Of a DNA stretch of 64,000 nt, positions 38,692-48,447 are shown piece after piece (the first letter of the stretch is position 1; each line of letters starts with the position of its first letter). Below the pieces are notes generated by a model. It had not been told where the DNA came from. It was given only the letters and a program-made list of their open reading frames with translations, and did not search any database. This DNA comes from CAVVEQ01 sp963828855 (GTDB lineage: Bacteria; Chloroflexota; Anaerolineae; Anaerolineales; Anaerolineaceae): positions 33,075-97,074 of the forward strand of contig CAWHGB010000004.1 of the NCBI GenBank assembly GCA_963828855.1, written 5' to 3'. Position numbers and translations under genes: made by a program.

Positions 38692-39927
38692 TTATTCGTG
38701 CCGCAAGGCAACGATTGGATCCAACTGCGCGGCTTTTTGCGCTGGGAAGTAGCCAAAGAAGATGCCGATCAGCGCCGCGGAGGTGAACGAGATGATGATT
38801 GAATAAGGCGCCAGGACGGTGCGCATTCCGCTGACTGCCCCAAAGAGGATGCCGCCCGCCACCCCCACCAGCACCCCAAGCAAACCACCAATCAGGCTGA
38901 GCATCAGCGCCTCGGAGAGGAACTGCACCTGGATATCCCGTGGTGCGGCTCCCACAGCCTGGCGCAGGCCGATCTCGCGGGTGCGCTCGGTGACGCTGAC
39001 CAGCATGATGTTCATGATGCCGATGCCGCCAACGATCAGCGAGACACCTGCCACCCATGCCAGCAGGGTGCGGAAGGACGCCGTGGTGGATTCCTGGGTC
39101 GCGATGATATCCGCCTGGGTACGCGTGCTGAAATCGAGCGAATTGAGCGAGACCCCATGCCGGTTGGCGAGCAGCAGGGTGATCTGGTTGACCACGTCAT
39201 CCATGTTGTAGTTCTGGTCCACCGAGACAATGATCTGGCGCACCCGGTCACCCATAAAGCGGGCAAACATGAACGGGGTGAATTTCTTGAATACCAGGTT
39301 GATGGAGGTGTAGATCTGCTCGTCGAAGTTGGTTCCACCCGAAAGCCCCTTGGGGTCCAGCACCCCCACCACGGTCAGCTTGGTATTGTCGACGGTGATC
39401 TTTTGACCGACGGGGTCGGCATCCCCAAAAAGCTCGGTGGCAACTTCCGATCCAAGCACAACCACCTTCGAGGCACGGTCGTATTCGGTCTCGTTGAAGA
39501 ACCTTCCGCTCCCGATGGTCAGATCACGCACCTCGGGATAATCGGTGGTCGTACCCACGAGGGTGATGGAATCCAGAGTAGTATCTCCATATTTTATGGT
39601 TTCAGAAGCCTGCTGGTCGACGGTGATACCTTCCACTCCCTTGACCTTTTCCTTGATGGCGGTCACATCGTCGAAGACCAACCCGGACTGGCTGTTTTGA
39701 CTTATCGCACCGGGTCCACCGCGCTCCATACTGCTCATGATGAAAACCAGGTTTGAACCCAGCCCATTGATGGATTCTGCGATAGTCGCTTCTGTGCCAG
39801 CGCTGATAGCCATCATGATGATCACTGCGGCGACGCCGATGATCACACCCAGCATGGTCAGCACCGAACGGAGCTTGTTGGAAAGCAGGCTTTTCCAGGC
39901 AACTTTGATCACTTCCCGCCAGCTCAT
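38692..39927 (-). CDS. MacB/FtsX-type ABC permease
   Basis: A 411-residue membrane protein with one helix near the N-terminus (LRSVLTMLGVIIGVAAVIIM). A large outside MacB_PCD domain (about 45-260) and three C-terminal helices of the FtsX family follow (VSLIVGGIGIMNIMLVSVTE, then REIGLRQAVGAAPRDIQVQF). These proteins transmit ATP-driven movement to export lipoproteins, peptides or drugs. It overlaps the ATPase gene by four bases. Confidence 0.9.
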   Translation of the reverse strand: MSWREVIKVAWKSLLSNKLRSVLTMLGVIIGVAAVIIMMAISAGTEATIAESINGLGSNLVFIMSSMERGGPGAISQNSQSGLVFDDVTAIKEKVKGVEGITVDQQASETIKYGDTTLDSITLVGTTTDYPEVRDLTIGSGRFFNETEYDRASKVVVLGSEVATELFGDADPVGQKITVDNTKLTVVGVLDPKGLSGGTNFDEQIYTSINLVFKKFTPFMFARFMGDRVRQIIVSVDQNYNMDDVVNQITLLLANRHGVSLNSLDFSTRTQADIIATQESTTASFRTLLAWVAGVSLIVGGIGIMNIMLVSVTERTREIGLRQAVGAAPRDIQVQFLSEALMLSLIGGLLGVLVGVAGGILFGAVSGMRTVLAPYSIIISFTSAALIGIFFGYFPAQKAAQLDPIVALRHE

Positions 39928-40706
39928 AATGTTTTCTCCTTGACTGACTTGCTGCCGTTTATCTTCTTCCCGTTTCCGTTACCGTTACCCACCTGGTGGT
40001 GGTTGAGAGCATCTGAAGCCAGCTTGCCATCTCTGATGTGTAAAATTCTGGTGGTGTGCATTGCCACATCCGGCTCATGTGTCACCATCACGATCGTGCG
40101 TCCCCGTTCCTCGTGCAAATTGTGAAGAAGCGCAAGGATCTCCTCGCTGGAATGTGAGTCCAGGTTCCCGGTCGGCTCATCCGCCAAGATCAAGATTGGG
40201 TCATTGATCAGCGCACGCGCTATGGCTACCCGCTGTTGCTGCCCGCCCGAAAGCTGGCTGGGATAGTGGTGGGTGCGTTCCGCCAAACCCACTGTGTCCA
40301 GCGCCTTTGCGGCAACCTTCCGCTGCTCAGCTTCGTTCAGTTTGTTATCATGCCGGTACATCATGGGTAGCATGGTGTTTTCCAGTGCGGTTAATCGCGG
40401 CAGCAGGTTGTAGGACTGAAATATGAAGCCAAGTTGCTTGCTGCGGATGCGCGCCAGTTCCGCCCGGTCATAATTGCTGACATCTTCACCGGCCAGGATG
40501 TATTTTCCGTCGCTGGGTCGATCCAGGCAGGCCAGCAGGTTAAGCAGGGTGCTTTTCCCTGATCCGCTCGGGCCCATGATGGCGATGAACTCGCCTTCGG
40601 TGATGCGGATATCGACACCATCCAACGCTGCCACCTGGTTATCGCCTTCGCCGTAGATCTTCTTCAGGTCAATGGTTTCGATAATGACTGAGGGCTGCTT
40701 CATCAC
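39924..40706 (-). CDS. ABC ATPase (MacB/LolD type)
   Basis: A 260-residue ATPase. Walker A is GPSGSGKSTLLNLLA, then QSYNLLPRLTALENTMLPMM (Q-loop and the region typical of MacB/LolD), signature LSGGQQQRVAIARAL and Walker B ILADEPTGNLDS. It ends with a basic Gly/Asn/Lys-rich tail. It overlaps the permease and adaptor genes by four bases each, so all three are translated together. Confidence 0.92.
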   Translation of the reverse strand: MMKQPSVIIETIDLKKIYGEGDNQVAALDGVDIRITEGEFIAIMGPSGSGKSTLLNLLACLDRPSDGKYILAGEDVSNYDRAELARIRSKQLGFIFQSYNLLPRLTALENTMLPMMYRHDNKLNEAEQRKVAAKALDTVGLAERTHHYPSQLSGGQQQRVAIARALINDPILILADEPTGNLDSHSSEEILALLHNLHEERGRTIVMVTHEPDVAMHTTRILHIRDGKLASDALNHHQVGNGNGNGKKINGSKSVKEKTL

Positions 40707-42207
40707 TGCGTCTCCATAACACCGGTGGAAACCATCTGCCCGGCGGTGAGCCCCGATTTGATTTCGGCGTAGGTGCCATCATTGAGCCCTACTTCGACGA
40801 CGGTCAGTTTCAGGGTTCCGTCATCCCCAACGACGAACACGGCATATTGGCCATCCCCGATATCGTGCAGGGCTTCCACCGGAACCAGGACCGCATTCTG
40901 GGCTTCCGCGTTGATCACTTCCACCGAGGCAGTCATCCCTTCCACGAATTTCTGGGTGGGATTGGCATCCATGTTTTCCAGCCGGGCGACCCCGGAAAGC
41001 ACCGAGTATCCCTGCGAGCTGGTAAGCGATGGACTCACGCTCGTCACCGTCGCGTCGTAGGTGGAATCGGGAACCGCATCAAAGACGACCTGGGCCTTAT
41101 TGCCAACGGCCACCTTATCAAGATCGGTCTCATCATAGGAGAAATTCACCTCCGGATGGTTAAGATCCGCTATCACAATGAACGCGTCTGTGGTGACCGT
41201 ATCGCCTTCCTTGCCGGCGATGGAGATGATGGTGCCGTCGAAGGGGGCTTTCAATGTAGCGTTTGCAAGGTCCTCATTCGCCTTGTCCAGCGCCACCTGT
41301 GCCTGAGCCAGGTTGCTCTCCGCTGTGCCATAGATCGGCCGGGTTGATCCCGTTGTTATCCTGCAGGAATTTCAGGTCAGATTCAGCCTTGGTGACCGCC
41401 GCCTGGGCGATGGCCAGGTTCTGATCGTTCTTCTGCACTTCCAGGTTGGTCGGTTTGGATTCCAGGTAATCCAGGGTGTATTTTGCCTGGTTGTAGGCAG
41501 TCTGGGCAGAGATTAATCGGCTCTCGGCTTCCACGCGATCTGGATCGCTTAGCGGCTTTGGATTTAAACCGATCGAAAAATTCCTGCGCCCGGTCCAGGT
41601 TCACCTTGGCTACCGCCAGAGCGGAATCGGCGGAGTCGATCATGGTATCCGACCCGCGGTGGCTGACCCAGGTAAGCACTTTGTTCTTTGCATCATTCAG
41701 GCTGATCTGTGCTGTAACCAGGGCAAGCTTGGCAGTAGCCAGGTTGCCATCAGAACTGGCAGCCAGGTCTTCCCTGGTTTTCTGGGCTGCAGCCAGGTTG
41801 CCTTCCGCCTCGGCCACTGCGGCCACTAATATTCGGGTGTCCACCAGGTCGGCCAGCGCTTGCCCCTCGGTGACCTGTTCGCCTTCGGTCACATAGAGTT
41901 TCTTCACCACCCCGGCGATTGGGAACGCCAACGAGGTGGAGTTGCCGCCGACGAGTGTTCCGGAGCCGCTGGCTGAAATCGTCAGGGTCCCCCGCCTTGC
42001 CACGGCAGTCTGATAACTATCACTGCTGGCGGTGCTGGTGGAAGCCTGTTGGTTGCGAAAAATTGCGAATCCTGATCCTGCCAGGATGAGCACGAGCGCC
42101 ACTGACCCGGCAATGATTAGCACGCGGCGGGTCTTTTTCTCTTTCCAGTTGATCCCCTTGATTTTTTGGATCGAGCCGCTGGTGGTTTTCTTGATTTTTT
42201 CAACCAT
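40703..42207 (-). CDS. HlyD/MacA-type efflux adaptor (two frameshifts)
   Basis: A periplasmic or extracytoplasmic adaptor of about 500 residues. The N-terminal membrane anchor (RRVLIIAGSVALVLILAGSG) is followed by half of a lipoyl domain (GVVKKLYVTEGEQVTEGQAL), long coiled-coil helices, the second lipoyl half (KAPFDGTIISIAGKEGDTVT) and a beta-barrel region. The coiled coil is cut by indels near 41560 and 41345; pieces match the adaptor family on both sides. I preferred the ATG at 42207 (MVEKIKK) because GAGGAG precedes it; 42231 is possible. It links the MacB-type permease to the outside. Confidence 0.86.
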
Positions 42208-42456
42208 CTCTTTTTTCTCCTCGGTGATCATTGATTTTTGGAGATTCCCAAACGAAAGCCTGAAAAATCTATTTCATCTGGCAATCAGTGTAGCGGGGAA
42301 GTATTTATTTTTGATTTAGTTGGGGTGAATAATTGAGATATTTTTCTTTGCCGTGGGTATTGAAAAATGAATCCCACCTGAATAAAAACTAAATAATTCT
42401 GTGATAACCTAAAGCCAGAAATTTGAAAAAACAGAAGCTAACCGATAGAAAAGAAA

Positions 42457-43155
42457 ATGCCACAAACGATTCTTGTTGTCGATGACCAGTCCAGTGTTCG
42501 CCAGCTTGTGCAGGATTACCTGACCGAGCAGGGTTTCCGGGTGGTGACCGCCACCGACGGGCAGAATGCCATTTACGCGGCGCGTCATGAGAAACCTGAC
42601 CTGATCCTCCTGGATATCATGATGCCGCGCATGGACGGCTACCAGTTCCTGCGCCAGTTCCGCCAGGAGCGGCAAACCCCGGTGATCATCATCACCGCGA
42701 GGGAAGAGGAAACCGATGCCGTGCTTGGGCTGGATCTTGGTGCCGATGATTACGTGGTCAAACCCTTTCGCATGCGGGAGTTGACCGCCCGAATTCGGGC
42801 CATCCTGCGGCGATTGGAGGACACGCCCCAGCGCAACGAAGTGCTGAATGGGGATGGGATCGAGCTCGACCGCCGCACCCACGAGGTGACCATCGCGGGG
42901 AATCCCGCCACGCTCACGCCGATCGAATTTGACCTGTTGGCCACGCTGATGCGCTCCCCGGGCAGGGTTTTTTCCCGCGAAGAGCTGGTTACTGAGCTTT
43001 CGGATAGCGGTTTCGCCGGGCTGGAAAGCACTTTGAACGTTCATATCCGCAACCTGCGGATGAAGATCGAAAAAGACCCAGCCGCTCCCCGTTTTGTGGA
43101 AACAGTGTTCGGGATCGGGTACCGATTCCACAAGGAGACGGAGCCGCGTGTTTAG
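42457..43155 (+). CDS. OmpR-family response regulator
   Basis: A 232-residue regulator with a receiver domain (ILVVDDQSSV, phospho-acceptor Asp in LILLDIMMPRMDG, Lys of VVKPF). The C-terminal winged helix (about 130-225) has TPIEFDLLATLMRSPGRVFS. It overlaps the start of the histidine kinase gene and is divergent from the efflux operon, its probable target. Confidence 0.92.
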   Translation: MPQTILVVDDQSSVRQLVQDYLTEQGFRVVTATDGQNAIYAARHEKPDLILLDIMMPRMDGYQFLRQFRQERQTPVIIITAREEETDAVLGLDLGADDYVVKPFRMRELTARIRAILRRLEDTPQRNEVLNGDGIELDRRTHEVTIAGNPATLTPIEFDLLATLMRSPGRVFSREELVTELSDSGFAGLESTLNVHIRNLRMKIEKDPAAPRFVETVFGIGYRFHKETEPRV

Positions 43156-44545
43156 ATCCATCACGGTTAAACTCACGCTCGCGTTCATCCTGGTGGCATT
43201 TACCACCGCCGGGCTGGTCGGGTTGTTCATCCGTCTCACCAGCCAGGACCGGTTTACCCAGTTCCTGATCGATCAGCAGCGCAGCCGGATCGAGCAGGTT
43301 CTGACGGAGTACTATTCGGCCAACGGATCCTGGAACGGGGTCGCCTCTGCCTGGGACTTGATCGAGTTCACCAGCATGCCGTCCAACTACCCTCCCCCGC
43401 CGGATGACAATCCGGGTATTCATACCCCGCAGGATCAGCGCAGGTTGCTCTTCGGTATGGCAGATCCCAGTGGTCTGGTGATCGTTTCTGTTGATCCATC
43501 CTACCCGGCCGGGACAATCCTGACCAGTCAAATGCTCTCCTCCGGGCAAACCATAAAAGTCAACGGGCAAGCGGTTGGCGTTCTGCTCACCGCCCGCCAG
43601 GTCTCCCAATTTCGTCCCGCGGAATCGCGCTATCTTGAGCGTACATATAACGCGCTGCTTTATGCCAGCCTGGCAGCCTTTGGTGTGGCGATCCTGATCG
43701 GGATCCTGCTGGCCCGTACTCTTACCAGGCCGATCAAAGCGCTCACGAATGCCGCCGAGGGGATGGCTGCCGGGGAACTGGAGCAGCAGGTGCTGGTGAA
43801 ATCGCGGGATGAGATCGGCCAGTTGGCTACCTCCTTCAATCAGATGAGCTCAGAGGTGGTGCGGGTCAACCGCATGCGCCGCCAGCTCACCGCCGATATC
43901 GCCCACGACCTGCGCACCCCGCTGACAGTGATCGCCGGGTATATCGAATCCATGCGCGATGGTGTGCTCAAGCCCACCCCCGAGCGGCTGACCCTGATCT
44001 ATTCCGAGATCGAGCGGCTGCAGAAACTGGTGGACGACCTCAAGGTGCTCTCTCTGGCCGATTCCGGTGAGCTATCGCTTCATCGGCAGAACCTGGCACC
44101 TGAGGATCTCCTCAAACGCGCGGCAGAGCTCTTTTCTCATACTGCACGCCAGCAAAAGGTTGCCCTTGTTGTAGACGCCGAAAAGGGGTTGCCGATGATC
44201 CGCGTGGATGAAGCCCGTATGATGCAGGTACTGGGGAATTTGGTAACCAACGCGCTGCGCTACACCCCCGAAAAGGGCAGGATCATCCTCAGTGCGGCAT
44301 CCTCCCAACAAGAAGTTCTGATCCGGGTCCAGGATAACGGCAGTGGCATCCCCGCGGATGAATTGCCCTTCATCTTCGACCGTTTCCAACGTGCGGACAA
44401 ATCCCGCCATAGCGATAACGGTGAATCCGGGCTGGGGCTGGCCATCGTCAAAGCCCTGGTGGAATCCCATGGCGGTCGGGTGTGGGCGGAATCCATCCTA
44501 GGGGAAGGCACCTGTATTTACCTGGCCTTCGCAATAGAAAATTAA
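43148..44545 (+). CDS. HAMP-domain sensor histidine kinase
   Basis: A 465-residue kinase. The GTG at 43148 (MFRSITVKLTLAFI) overlaps the regulator stop by eight bases; the frame is open further upstream without a start signal. Two membrane helices (VKLTLAFILVAFTTAGLVGL and LYASLAAFGVAILIGILLAR) flank an outside sensor of about 140 residues. HAMP follows (ARTLTRPIKALTNAAEGMA). The H-box is ADIAHDLRTPLTVIAGYIES; the ATP domain has NLVTNALRYTP, DNGSGIP and GLGLAIVKALVESHGG. The signal sensed is unknown. Confidence 0.92.
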   Translation: MFRSITVKLTLAFILVAFTTAGLVGLFIRLTSQDRFTQFLIDQQRSRIEQVLTEYYSANGSWNGVASAWDLIEFTSMPSNYPPPPDDNPGIHTPQDQRRLLFGMADPSGLVIVSVDPSYPAGTILTSQMLSSGQTIKVNGQAVGVLLTARQVSQFRPAESRYLERTYNALLYASLAAFGVAILIGILLARTLTRPIKALTNAAEGMAAGELEQQVLVKSRDEIGQLATSFNQMSSEVVRVNRMRRQLTADIAHDLRTPLTVIAGYIESMRDGVLKPTPERLTLIYSEIERLQKLVDDLKVLSLADSGELSLHRQNLAPEDLLKRAAELFSHTARQQKVALVVDAEKGLPMIRVDEARMMQVLGNLVTNALRYTPEKGRIILSAASSQQEVLIRVQDNGSGIPADELPFIFDRFQRADKSRHSDNGESGLGLAIVKALVESHGGRVWAESILGEGTCIYLAFAIEN

Positions 44546-44579
44546 AAAACCTTCCCGGGATTTCACCTGGGAAGGTTTT
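44546..44579. terminator. Bidirectional intrinsic terminator
   Basis: AAAACCTTCCC (44546-44556) pairs with its complement (44569-44579) around a 12-base loop. A-runs and T-runs on both sides allow it to end the histidine kinase transcript and the convergent flavoprotein transcript. Confidence 0.8.
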
Positions 44580-44581
44580 CA

Positions 44582-45769
44582 TTAGCCTCTTATATTTAAC
44601 CCCAGCTCTTTATGCTTCGCAACGATCCGGTCCGCCAGCGCGTCCACGGCGTCCATTTCTGCCTGGCGCGGCATGCCGCGTGCCACCACCCCCGGCAGGG
44701 CTTCCACCCTCAGCCCTTCGATCAATCCGGGCAGGCGCTCCACCGCCCCTGCTCCCCAGCCATAGGAGACCAGGAAAGCTGCAAACTTTGCCTTGGGTTT
44801 TAATAAATTGGCCAGGCTGAGCGCGTACCCCACCAGCGGATGCGGACCGCCCAGCATGATGGGCGTGCCCACCACCAGCGTGGCAGCATCCACCAGCGAC
44901 ATGGCCAGCTCACCGAGATCGGTCACGGTCAGGTCAAACACCTTCACCCGCACACCGCGCTCTGCGAGTGAGCCCGCCATACGTTGCACCAGCATCGCAG
45001 TGGAATGGTGCATGGAGATATAGGGGATCACCACTTCGTTCTTTGGCGGCGCGGAGACCCACTCCCGGTAGGCGTCCATGATCCAGAGTGGTTTATCGTA
45101 GACCGGTCCGTGGCTCGGGCAGATGCGCTCGATCTCAAAAGCAGAAAGTCGATCCATGTTTTTCTGGATGGGCACCCGGAAGGGCATCATGATCTCGGCA
45201 TAGTAACGCTTGGCCGCGGGATAGACCACGGGGTCATCCCCAGCAAAGACCTGGCTGGTAGCCAGGTGCGAGCCGAAGAAATCGCAGGAGAAAAGCGTCT
45301 TTTCCTCGCGCAGGTAGGAGCACATCGTTTCCGGCCAGTGCACCCAGGGGGTGTAGATGAATTCAAAGGTCGCCCCGCCAAGCTCCAGTGTTTCGCCATC
45401 GGCGACCACCTGTATTCGGTCGGCGGGCAGGTCCAGGAGGTCCTGAAGCATCCCCGAAGCCTTCTGTGAGCAGATCAGGGTGGCTTGCGGGTATTTGGCC
45501 ATTACCAGCGGAAGAGCACCGGAGTGATCCTGCTCGGCGTGGTGGGCAATGACATAATCCACGGTTGCGACTTCCTCGAGTTGCTCCATGAGCTGGTCCT
45601 GAAGCGAGGGATCGGCGGCATCGAGGAGCGCGGTCTTCAGCCTGCCTTTCACCAGGTAGGCATTGTAGCTTGTGCCGTGCGGTAGCGGGATGAGGGCGTC
45701 GAAGAGCGTCCGGTTCCAATCTATTGCCCCCAGCAGAGATATGTTTGTTGTTACTTCGCGAGCTTTCAT
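44582..45769 (-). CDS. fprA: Flavodiiron protein (A-type flavoprotein, FprA)
   Basis: A 395-residue soluble enzyme that reduces oxygen to water or NO to nitrous oxide, protecting anaerobes. The N-terminal metallo-beta-lactamase-like domain (1-245) has the diiron ligands HAEQDHSG, CDFFGSH and PSHGPVYDKP. The flavodoxin domain (about 255-395) has PYISMHHSTAMLVQ for FMN and TPIMLGGPHP. Rubredoxin is not fused. It is monocistronic, with AGGAGG and TATAAT upstream. Confidence 0.92.
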   Translation of the reverse strand: MKAREVTTNISLLGAIDWNRTLFDALIPLPHGTSYNAYLVKGRLKTALLDAADPSLQDQLMEQLEEVATVDYVIAHHAEQDHSGALPLVMAKYPQATLICSQKASGMLQDLLDLPADRIQVVADGETLELGGATFEFIYTPWVHWPETMCSYLREEKTLFSCDFFGSHLATSQVFAGDDPVVYPAAKRYYAEIMMPFRVPIQKNMDRLSAFEIERICPSHGPVYDKPLWIMDAYREWVSAPPKNEVVIPYISMHHSTAMLVQRMAGSLAERGVRVKVFDLTVTDLGELAMSLVDAATLVVGTPIMLGGPHPLVGYALSLANLLKPKAKFAAFLVSYGWGAGAVERLPGLIEGLRVEALPGVVARGMPRQAEMDAVDALADRIVAKHKELGLNIRG

Positions 45770-45916
45770 TCGAATAAATCCTCCTGAATCGGACGAATTA
45801 TACTTTTTTACCCTGCCCCTGTCATGATGAAAATCCTTCCCCGAAAAGAAGCGCTTTTCCTGCCTCAGACTTTTTTCGTTATAATCGTATCGCTCCTGTG
45901 AACCCGGTTCAACGAT

Positions 45917-46831
45917 ATGAAATTAAGCAATCTTTATTACTCGTCAGCCAGCATTCGCCTGGCATTGTTTCTTGGGAAATACTTGCCCGATAAAACGGGA
46001 TACTGGCTTGCCGACCGGGTTGCGTCTTATCTGGCTTCTGATAAGGACAGGGGTATGGTGCGAGCCTTGCGGGGAAACCTATCCGTCGTCTGGGGAGCTG
46101 GGGTGGATCCAGCCCGACTTGATTCGCTTGTAGCCTTTTCTCTCCGCAGCCACATGCGCAGGCTTTTCGAGTTCTACCAAAACCTCGAAAAACCGGCGGA
46201 GATGGAACGACTGATTCATTTCAGTCCCGCGGTTCAGGATCTTGTCACCACGTGGACGACCAAACCCTACGGTGTGATGATCCTTGGGGTACACTTGAGC
46301 GCCTTCGACATGGGGATGATGGTTCTTGCCCGGCACGGGTTGAAGATCCTGGCACTATCCGTTCCGAATCCCACCGGTCAGTATTCAAAGCAAAACGAGA
46401 TTCGCGAGGAGCACGGACTGGAGATTGCCCCCATTTCCGCCTCCGCGCTGCAGCTTGCCCGCCAGCGCCTGCAGAATAACGGCATGGTCTTGACCGGCCT
46501 GGACCGCCCTGCACCGGAATCCAGCTATTCCCCTAATTTTTTCGGCCATGCTTCGCGCCTGCCGGTATTTCATACACGCCTGGCGTTGAAAACCGGGGTA
46601 CCCGTGATCGTGGTCGCTGTGCGCGACGAACCGGATGGAACCCACCTTATCGATTGCTCGGAAAAACTCTGGATGGAACCCCGCAGTGACCCACGCGAGG
46701 AAATCATCTATAATACAGAAAGAATCCTGTCGGTGGCTGAAAAATTCGTATCAGCGCAACCGGAGAATTGGGCGATGTTCTTCCCGGTTTGGCCGGATAT
46801 GGACGAGGAAACCAAACTTGCCAAAAGTTAA
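45917..46831 (+). CDS. LpxL/PatA-like lipid acyltransferase
   Basis: A 304-residue member of the lysophospholipid acyltransferase (LpxL/HtrB, PIM acyltransferase) family. The usual HxxxxE/D active site is HLSAFDMG in ILGVHLSAFDMGMMV. Later blocks are LTGLDRPAPESSYSPNFFGH and GVPVIVVAVRDEPDGT. It transfers an acyl chain to a glycolipid at the inner membrane. The next gene, overlapping by about 14 bases, makes a CDP-alcohol-derived phospholipid, so the pair may make an acylated inositol- or glycerol-type lipid. Confidence 0.82.
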   Translation: MKLSNLYYSSASIRLALFLGKYLPDKTGYWLADRVASYLASDKDRGMVRALRGNLSVVWGAGVDPARLDSLVAFSLRSHMRRLFEFYQNLEKPAEMERLIHFSPAVQDLVTTWTTKPYGVMILGVHLSAFDMGMMVLARHGLKILALSVPNPTGQYSKQNEIREEHGLEIAPISASALQLARQRLQNNGMVLTGLDRPAPESSYSPNFFGHASRLPVFHTRLALKTGVPVIVVAVRDEPDGTHLIDCSEKLWMEPRSDPREEIIYNTERILSVAEKFVSAQPENWAMFFPVWPDMDEETKLAKS

Positions 46832-47516
46832 AAAAGAACACGCAGTGGAGCAGCACAGTCGGGTGAATCGCATCCTGCTTGGCCCGCTGGAGCGGCCGGC
46901 TCTGAAATGGCTGGCGGAGCGCATGCCCCGGTGGATGACTCCCGATATCCTCACCGGGATCGGCTTTCTTGGCGCGGTTCTGATCGCGGTGAGCTACTAC
47001 CTGACGAATTACAATCCGGCTTTCCTCTGGCTGGCCAGCTTTGGGTTCGTGGTCAACTGGTTCGGCGACAGCCTGGATGGATCCCTGGCCCGTTTCCGCC
47101 ACATCGAGCGCCCGCGCTACGGGTTCTTCCTCGACCACACCCTGGATTCAGCGTCTGAAACGGTCATTTTCATCGGACTGGGGCTCTCTCCCTACGTCAA
47201 CCTCAACCTGGCCTTTCTGGCCCTGGTTGGTTACCTGCTGCTCTCCATTTTCGTGTTCATTTCCACGTATGTTTCGGGGGAATTCAAGATCTCCTACGGG
47301 AGGTTTGGACCCACCGAGATCCGCGCTGTAGCCATCCTGGCCAATACGCTCATCTTTTTTATGGGCAACCCGGTGGTTCACCTCTTCAGCTGGAACATCC
47401 AGCTTTATGACCTGCTGCTTGGATTCATCACCGTGGTTTTATATTCCATCTTCATCGTCAGCACCATCCTGCGTGCGCGGCAATTGAACGAGATGGAAAA
47501 GCGCGACCAGGGTTAA
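46818..47516 (+). CDS. CDP-alcohol phosphatidyltransferase
   Basis: A membrane enzyme that transfers a phosphatidyl group from CDP-diacylglycerol to an alcohol. The whole motif D-x2-DG-x2-AR-x8-G-x3-D-x3-D is present as DSLDGSLARFRHIERPRYG then FFLDHTLD. About six membrane helices follow (SETVIFIGLGLSPYVNLNLA and so on). The likely start is TTG at 46818, with GAGGA eight bases before it; GTG at 46845 is an alternative without a ribosome site. The alcohol may be inositol (phosphate), glycerol phosphate or another; the neighbour makes a phosphatidylinositol-type product plausible. Confidence 0.85.
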   Translation: MPKVKKEHAVEQHSRVNRILLGPLERPALKWLAERMPRWMTPDILTGIGFLGAVLIAVSYYLTNYNPAFLWLASFGFVVNWFGDSLDGSLARFRHIERPRYGFFLDHTLDSASETVIFIGLGLSPYVNLNLAFLALVGYLLLSIFVFISTYVSGEFKISYGRFGPTEIRAVAILANTLIFFMGNPVVHLFSWNIQLYDLLLGFITVVLYSIFIVSTILRARQLNEMEKRDQG

Positions 47517-47521
47517 ACCGC

Positions 47522-48055
47522 CTACCGCGACCTCTTCGAATCAATATAATCAAGGCACAAACCGATCAGGGTATTCAAATCCTGGTCGGTATTTATTTGC
47601 AGGTGATCCCTCCCGATCGGTTCGGCTTCCGCACGCAGCCGGTGATAGAGCTCCGCTCCCCGATCGGCAGCCGGGTGGGAGCCCTCCTGCTGATCCTCCG
47701 CCAGGCGCTGAAGGGCAAGCTCTTCCGGGCAGATGCATTCGATGATCTTGAGGTCAGCCTTTGAATCAGCCGCGAACAGTACGATCCTTTCCACCTGGTA
47801 GCCGCGGGTGAAGGTACGCCCATCCAGGATGACGTGCCGGCCGCGGTTGAGGTTGTATTCCGCTGCCTTCAGGAGCAGCTCGAAGATATAGTCGTCCTGG
47901 GCGCGGTTGTATTCGATTCTATCCGGCGGGAGGAGACCCGCACGCAGCTTATCCTTATCCAGTACGACCGCGGGCAAAGCTTCGGCGAGCCGGGCAGCCA
48001 GGGTGGATTTGCCTGTCCCGGGCAGACCGGCCATGGCGATGAGCATGGGCGTCAT
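47522..48055 (-). CDS. P-loop kinase of the AAA_33/zeta-like family
   Basis: A 177-residue protein with Walker A GLPGTGKSTLAARLAE near the start, a lid region and EVVLD-like KDKLR element (VVLDKDKLRAGLLPPD). These proteins phosphorylate small molecules such as sugars or antibiotics; no further motif narrows this. It starts four bases inside the end of the VOC gene (ATGA), so the two form an operon. Confidence 0.78.
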   Translation of the reverse strand: MTPMLIAMAGLPGTGKSTLAARLAEALPAVVLDKDKLRAGLLPPDRIEYNRAQDDYIFELLLKAAEYNLNRGRHVILDGRTFTRGYQVERIVLFAADSKADLKIIECICPEELALQRLAEDQQEGSHPAADRGAELYHRLRAEAEPIGRDHLQINTDQDLNTLIGLCLDYIDSKRSR

Positions 48056-48447
48056 GGGGCGGCGTTGATCTCCACCCGGTTGCCATCGGGATCGAGCACC
48101 ACGGCTTCGTAGTAGCCATCCCCGGTGCGGCGGGAACCATCCACCACCGGGTAACCCTGCACGGCGAGAAGCCCGGCAAGCCGGTCCACTTCCGCTTCCG
48201 AGCCAACCCCCAGGGAGAGGTGGGTGTACCCGCCAGCCTGTTCTCCGGGCGGCAGCGGTGAGGCGGGGATATCCGCGCGGTGCATGATCTCAATGCTTGC
48301 GCCGCCATCAAAATGGAGAAAATAGGAGGAATACCCTTTCGCCGGATTGGTGTATTTTTCCCCGCAGCGCGCGGAAAAGTAGCGGATGTAGAAATCCCGC
48401 AGGCGTTCCAGGTCGGGGGTCCAGATGGCAATGTGGTGAATGTGCAT
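48052..48447 (-). CDS. VOC/glyoxalase-family protein
   Basis: A 131-residue single-module vicinal-oxygen-chelate protein. It opens MHIHHIAIWTPDLERLRDFY and ends VVLDPDGNRVEINAA. Likely metal ligands are His5, a Glu in ASIEIMH, the THLSLGV His and the final EIN Glu. The set resembles glyoxalase I-like enzymes. A -10 hexamer TAAAAT (48454-48459 on the minus strand) is six bases from the ATG, so the transcript is probably leaderless. Confidence 0.82.
   Translation of the reverse strand: MHIHHIAIWTPDLERLRDFYIRYFSARCGEKYTNPAKGYSSYFLHFDGGASIEIMHRADIPASPLPPGEQAGGYTHLSLGVGSEAEVDRLAGLLAVQGYPVVDGSRRTGDGYYEAVVLDPDGNRVEINAAP

Noticed and set aside
42208..42456. Conserved direct repeats for response-regulator binding between the efflux operon and two-component genes
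   Set aside because: The region is AT-rich but I could not find a repeated motif convincing enough to mark.
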